From contig JABYQU010000041.1 of assembly GCA_022264855.1 (NCBI GenBank), forward strand, positions 248,001 to 312,000: a DNA stretch of 64,000 nt, read 5' to 3'. Shown one piece after another: positions 58,405 through 64,000 of the stretch; the first letter of the stretch is position 1; every line of letters begins with the position of its first letter. The position numbers were made by a program, and so were the translations under genes. This DNA is from Lenzites betulinus. Lineage: Eukaryota > Basidiomycota > Agaricomycetes > Polyporales > Polyporaceae. Below the pieces are notes generated by a model that saw only the letters and a program-made list of their open reading frames with translations, made no database searches and had not been told where the DNA came from.

Positions 58405-59099
58405 CACGGAACGCGGGCGGGCCACCGCCAGGGTCTGTCTGCGCCGCCGGCTGGCTGGCTGGTCGGGGCTGCGGTGCGTAACAGTTTGTTAGTGCCTGGC
58501 GTTCTGATGTGCACGGGCCGCCGCTTACGTGCGTCTTTCTATTCAGCGGTGTGTTGTATTTCTAGTGCGCGGTGTACGCTGTATACCCCGATATGTCGGC
58601 GTGCGCGGTACGTCGAGTGCGCGGCGCGGCGCGCATCAGCTGCTGACCGTGCGCGCATGATAGATGGGTGGCCGGCACGACGGCGCAATGCTTGTTTCCG
58701 TTCCGCACTGTATTCGTACGCATCTCGTAATGCTTTATTGACGTCCGTACGCTCCACTCCAAGGGACGCGCCCGCTCGGTTCGCGGCGGCGAGGCACGAA
58801 CAGCGTCTTCCGTCGGCTACCCGCTTCGCGCCATCTGCTCACCGGAACCCGTGAACAGCAGGCTCGGCGTACACTGTACAGGCGGGAAGACGAAGACTTA
58901 GACTGTCTGCGCGGGATGCCCGTCCGCCCAGCGCTGCAATACAATGGCGGCGGCGCATCAGCTTCCTGCGGGGGCTCTCTGATGTTCTGGCGGTGGGCCA
59001 GCCTTCAGGGCGGGGTGACATTGATATGTGGGATGCGTCCGCCGGTGCGGCTACCGACCGACCACCGCTCGCGGTGATCTTCCCTGGACACTGGCACTA
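58405..59099. other. Gene-free region after the bHLH gene
   Basis: About 700 bp, presumably 3' UTR and spacer. Open frames on both strands have no family signal. Confidence 0.5.
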
Positions 59100-62000
59100 G
59101 GAACGTCTGCCTAGTCTCGGTATGCGGTTCTCCACGGTGCGGCGACGTTGCTGACCGCGTCTTTTTGCGTAACAGGCGGGCGCGGCGTTGTCTGATCCTC
59201 CGAGGTGTTTTGTCCGTGGCGTGATGTGTAGGAACGGCCCGAATAGCTATAGACAAGATATGCCTGGTTGCGGTATGCGCTCCTCCACGGTGCCAGTGAT
59301 GACCTTACTGACCGCGTCTTGTCATGTATCATCCAGGGCAAGGCTTTGTTGCTGGATGCAGCCGCTACATTGCGCCTGCTGGCGATAATCCAGGGTCGGA
59401 GTCGGTGTCTGTACTGCGTGGGCTCCGGACATCTAACACGGGCAGGGCGAGAAATATCTGGTAGTGGTCAACGTACACGCCAGGGCCGCCATCCGACAGT
59501 GACAGTATTTGCGTAGCACAAGTGCCGTCCCCGACACAGTGTTCTACCCCTCTCATCAGAATCAACCGCCCGCTCCCCGTTTACAGAAGTTCCTCACATT
59601 GCGAACTCGCCAGGCTGACCTCACCTTTCTACGCTCCCAGAGCGCTGCGGCGTTGTGCCTGAAGGCCGCCGCAAATCACTGCAGCGGCACGGATTGTCGG
59701 CGGTGGTGTTGAACGGCACAGTATGCTGATGTACACAATGGTATGCGGCGTTCTCCGTGGTGCTTTTTCCTTAGCTGACCGCATCTCCCCAGTTAACGTT
59801 AAGGACACGACATCATATTGTCGCCAGCCGCAGCTGCTAGACGACTCTTGTCGAGATATGCGACGCGGCAAGAGCAGTTGAGTGACAAGTTCCTGGGTCC
59901 CCGACCCTCCACCGGCCGCATCGTAGCATGCTGGTATGCAATTCTTCACAGCAATGGGCCGACGTTGCTAACTGCATATTTCTTCGTATCACGTAGGTAA
60001 CATCCGTAAAACACCCGCTCCAAGGAACATAGGCGGTGTCAATGAACGGAAATGCGCGTAAGGCATTCATCGCGGACTGGAGCGGCTCGCGTGTTGGCAG
60101 ACGGCCTTCCCGCCCAACAACGGCTCCCGCTTAGGTGCTGCGTGCAACCATCTACCAGGGGCTGCCGTTCCGACTATCACTGTATGCACTTGTACGTTTC
60201 GTTGCCGCAAAACGGCCACGTAAACGGTAGCCTCCTCATCCACACTTGTCAAGCTAAAGAATGGGCCCATAAGGGTGTGAGATAGCAGCCTCTCCTAGCT
60301 GAACAAGGCTTTCGTAGCTTTTTCCAGCTCGGAGAGGCGGCTTACGGCAATGCAGCATGGAATATGCAAAGTTTTGTCACGATTCTGATGCTCTGGAAAC
60401 GGTGAGTTCTGTGCAGTGTGTGTGAAGATGCCTCGACTGCGGTTGTGCGGTAGTCGAGGGATGGCGAGGGCATGTGAGGTTCCTGGGGGATCCCACCCGA
60501 GATGTCGCTAGGCTTGGTAATGTGAACTCCTTTTCGGTTGTGCAGCATTCGTGCATGCTGAGTGTCATCCACGGTGTTATCCGCTTAGTCTTGGTATGCA
60601 GCTTTCGTCAGTACGAGGTGATATGACTGACTGAGCCTTCTCACACCACTTGCAGGGCACGGCTTAACCCGCAGATACAGCCGCTCGGTGACTCTGTTAT
60701 CCAGGGTCGTCGTTCAGCCTTCGATGGATATGAGAGACGCAAAACGGGCAAAACGGGGTAACTTCCGAACTCCTGGTCCCGGGATCCGACCTCTGATACT
60801 GGCCGTCTCAGTTCCCCGTATCCGCTTAGTCTTGGTATGCAGCTTTCATCAGTGCACGTTCGACATGGATAACTAAGCCTTCTCACACAACTTGCAGGGC
60901 GCGACTTCGCCCGCAGATGCAGTCACGCGATGACCCTGCTGCCCAGGGTCATCGTTTGTGTCATCGTTGGACGTATTTGCAAGACACAGAGCGGGCAAAC
61001 GAAGTAACTTTCGCCCTCCTGATACTGGGATCCGACCTCTGATACTGGCCGGCTCAGTTCCCACACCAGGATAGCACCGACTCGACTCGACAATGTATGC
61101 GCACCAGTGCCGCCCGCAACATGTTGTTCTTATCAACTCATCAGAATCGAACATCCACTTTCAGTATGTGGTCCTTCACATTACGAGCTCGCCAAGCTAA
61201 CAGCACCTCTCCGTAGCGCGCGGCCAACACCGCAACTTGGCACCCACGGCACCTGCAGGGTCGTCGGCGGTGTTGCTCAATGGACATGCGTGCACATCTC
61301 GCAATGGACCGGGTCTCGTCCTCCGCCGTTCGCTCGCGCGATAATGGCCCCCGCTTAACCCGCCGTCTATGGAATAGCCAGGGGTAGATGTTCTGACGGC
61401 CTCGAACCACTGGGAGAATTAAAGCCCTCTAGGGAAATCCCGTCCAAAGTGTGTTACCCCAGTCATCTGGATGATATCCCTGGACTTGGTACGCAGTTTT
61501 TCGCAGCACGGACTCGACCAGACTAATAATGCCATTACAAGGAACCTGCAGCGCGCGGCTTCGTCCGCAGATGCAGCGAAAATAACTCCTCCGGCATCGC
61601 GTACAGGGTCGTCGTCGGCGTCACCGCTGGATGGGCTGGGGACGTACGACGCTAGCAGGACAGGATGGCTTTCGGCTTCTCGGACCATACTTCGCCCGCA
61701 CGGAAAGGCAGCAGTCGCCGGTGGAGTCTGCGCGTGTATACCGCATAGTCATGGTATGGAGCCCTTCACAGTTATGAGTCGACCTCAACTCTACGTAACG
61801 CGCAGAACACGGAGATTTGGTCAGCTATACGCGCCAAATGACCCCTTCTGAACCAGCACATCCTCAGTGCTACTATCATCCCATAGGCTCGGCGCATTCG
61901 ATACGCGCAGGACGAGGGGGTCTATCTTCCGCTCATGTTCAGCCCCGAGCACAGAGCAACACGGTACGGCATTGGCATTTGGGCATCCGGGCATATCTGC

Positions 62001-62480
62001 CGCCCGCCGTTACAACAGCTGCAGTCATCATAATCAACATCCGCTTTCAGTATGTAGATCCTCACACTCGTACAGGTTCGACATTGATGACCGTTCGTCT
62101 CTACGTAACTTGCAGGGCGCGGCCTCGTCTGTAGGGACCTGGCGCAGGGTCATTCGTCAGCGGGCGACATGGGCGAGATGCCGGGAATGCGTGCTCCTTC
62201 TGGGGACACTATGTCCGGCTTGTGATCACGCAAGCGGCGGGCTTGAGATGTCAGGAGACGGCGCAGAGCCAGCCCTGGCATCCCGCTCCCAGCGTTCCCC
62301 TCCATTCCAAGGGGTCGTGGATGTGGATGCCGAAATGGCTTGGAACCTGTGACACGGCCAAGATGACGGGTATGCATACCCATCTCGCAATGGAGCGGGT
62401 CCCGACGTCCTCCTCGGAAGGCTCCCGCCGCCCACTCGCGCACTTCCGCACAGCGGTGATCCCAGATAGCCGCCGTGTAC
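59100..62480. repeat. Degenerate dispersed repeat field
   Basis: The words GGTATGC/CAGTATGT followed by a CTC/TTTC-CA-CAG segment, then GACTGACC, then CTTGCAGGGCGCGGCTTCG, a CGCAGATGCAG and CCAGGGTCGTC recur in this order many times. GGTATG-type anchors are at about 59118, 59271, 59740, 59931, 60591, 60831, 61161, 61483, 61750 and 62046. Spacing is irregular (150-660 bp), so the units have diverged and been interrupted. No coding potential is seen. Confidence 0.6.
60581..61062 (+). repeat. Best-preserved tandem pair, unit about 241 bp
   Basis: Copy A at 60581-60820 and copy B at 60822-61062 both start CCGCTTAGTCTTGGTATGCAG and end near GATCCGACCTCTGATACTGG plus CTCAGTTCCC. Long stretches are shared, such as GAGCCTTCTCACAC/AAGCCTTCTCACAC and ACTTGCAGGGC. 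Confidence 0.8.
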
Positions 62481-64000
62481 GGAACTAACTGCCACGGGTG
62501 AACAGTGAACATTGTTCCTGTCTGTTGGCGGATCCCGTCCAAAATGTGGATCACGCTATCTGCGAGCTTACAGTGCTACTGCAGCCCGGCGAACGCTGTT
62601 ATGACATTCCATCTACCACCATCCCCGAATCCTCCGATACGACTGTCAGCGTCGGCGACCGGGCCATCGGCTGTATGGCGGCCTCCTACGCGCCGTACGT
62701 ACACCCCCGCTCCCGCACAATAATGACTCGGCCGCCCCGAAGACATTTCCGCGCCTGCTGCTATCCCCGGCATCGACTGCACAACCGCCCGCCTGCCATT
62801 GTGGCCCATGTGCGTCGTCGCCGCTCGGTTGCCGCGACCCCTCGCGCAGCATGGAAGGCAGCCCGCGAGGCCTTGCTCGCCTGCGTCGACGCCGCAGTCA
62901 TGTGTCGCGCGCGGACACCTGTGAAATCCGCAGAGCAAGAACAAGACCGCGCGTGCGCGGAGCTCGTGGCCAGACGGCCGCGTGCGCGCGCGCGTCCTCG
63001 CGTGGGGGCCACAAGGACGGGGACAAGGACGGTGTGGGTGCGGGTGCGTTGGGGCGAGCGCAGTCGCGCCAGGCACGCGTCCGCGTCTGCGCGCGCACCG
63101 GACTCGGAGTGCCCCCTTCCGCGCAGCCGCGTCGGAGAGCGCCGTGTGCGGGCTAGACCCGCTACGGACGCGTCTGATTGGGAAGGGCGCGAAGGGCGAC
63201 GGGAGGGAGACTCGGACGACGGACTCAGTGTGAGCGCACCCGGCGGTAGATGCACGGTCGGGTATGGGGGCGGCGGAGACGCGCAGCACGGAGCGACGGC
63301 GTGGGAGGTTTGTTGATCGGCGGACGGATGGGCTCTGCAGGTGTGTCCGGGTGCGTCTGCGCAGACCGCGTCGTTAGCGGAAAGTATCCAAGGAGGAGCG
63401 AGTCGCTGGCGGGATGCAATGTGCTAACTTCGTCAAAGCCGCCGCCTGTGCGCGCATGGGTTGTCGGACTCGGGCTTTGGCACCCTGGATGGAATGTACC
63501 TCATCGCCCGGGAGCAATGTTTTCATTCGGAGGTGTGCAGGGAATAGGTTGCGCGTCTGCAGGAAATACGACCCTTGCTGTTGACCATACCCTGACTGAC
63601 CGTCCCAAAGCCGTACTAGCTTCTCGAGGAGGACATCATCAGGGATTAGGCCTGGGCTACATTAATGATGAACGCTAACGAGCTGTCAATGGTCGCGATG
63701 CATAGCACGGCCGTAAGGCGAACGTGTGGGAGAGACCCTCCACGCTCGCTGCCATGTCGCGCGCCGAGTGCGAATGCTGAATAAACGCGCTCGTCAGCGC
63801 ACTGAGGCATATGCATCATGCCGGGCGACTGACGTCCCTTGCAAGGCATCGCCGTTCAATAGCAGCTGCTGCCGCATCGCCTTCTGGACGTCGGCTCCGC
63901 ATTGCTCAATGGCGCAGATCCCCGGCGGTGGAGCGTGATAGAGTTCCCCTTCGTCCCGTGGCGCTTTCGCCCAAGTCGCGCGCCCAGGGTCGGGGCTTGG
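62481..64000. other. Gene-free GC-rich end of window
   Basis: About 1.5 kb. A long frame at 62498-63316 is Arg/Ala-rich, begins with GTG, and has an equally long antisense frame, the usual sign of GC-driven open frames. No gene is supported. Confidence 0.45.

Noticed and set aside
62498..63316. 272-aa Arg-rich frame near the window end
   Set aside because: Starts with GTG, has an equally long antisense partner, and has biased composition without a domain.
1..64000. CRISPR arrays, bacterial operons or insertion sequences
   Set aside because: The window is eukaryotic nuclear DNA with spliced genes; no direct-repeat/spacer pattern was seen.

Overview
The window is nuclear DNA from a filamentous basidiomycete, most likely a wood-decaying polypore (Agaricomycetes). 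The support is GC-rich coding sequence, about 135 short introns (mostly 45-70 nt) that split almost every gene, a secreted three-domain laccase with a Phe at the axial copper position, and a tail of fungus-specific families (Nte1, Wss1, Bot1/mS45, Zn2Cys6). I rebuilt each gene model by hand: every exon set listed keeps one reading frame through all its junctions, and the spliced proteins match the expected family lengths and motifs.

Left part (1-15.7 kb), all on the + strand: the 3' end of a casein kinase 1 gene, coatomer gamma (SEC21), the large phospholipase NTE1 (23 exons), a small dsRBD-like protein, and the SM protein VPS33. Three of these genes concern membranes and vesicle traffic, but nothing suggests co-regulation.

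From 15.7 to 19.4 kb there is a gene-free stretch holding degenerate repeats, a T-rich tract and two GC-rich hairpins. From 19.4 to 31 kb lie a small HMG/YABBY-like protein behind a clear TATA box, an F-box/LRR protein ending in a CaaX box, the exosome cofactor LRP1 (minus), tRNA-Val(AAC), a methyltransferase-domain protein, and a NIPA-type magnesium transporter (minus).

From 31 to 58.4 kb: a 2.5-kb upstream region, a laccase, a Wss1-type protease (minus), EEF2KMT (minus) divergent from mitoribosomal mS45, an FAD monooxygenase convergent with an MFS permease, CCT7 (minus) divergent from RAD5 across a promoter with two MCB-like sites, tRNA-Leu(AAG), a tandem-duplicated promoter-like block, and a head-to-head pair of transcription factor genes (Zn2Cys6 and bHLH).

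The last 5.6 kb has no gene I can support and carries a degraded ~240-bp repeat family. The most striking result is gene architecture. RAD5 builds its Walker A region from exons of 5 nt and 3 nt, the MFS permease needs a 7-nt exon, and four introns use GC instead of GT donors. I did not find a new multi-gene system. The unusual items are micro-exons, GC-AG introns, a prenylatable F-box protein, an AT-hook-like bHLH loop, and several unexplained repeat blocks.
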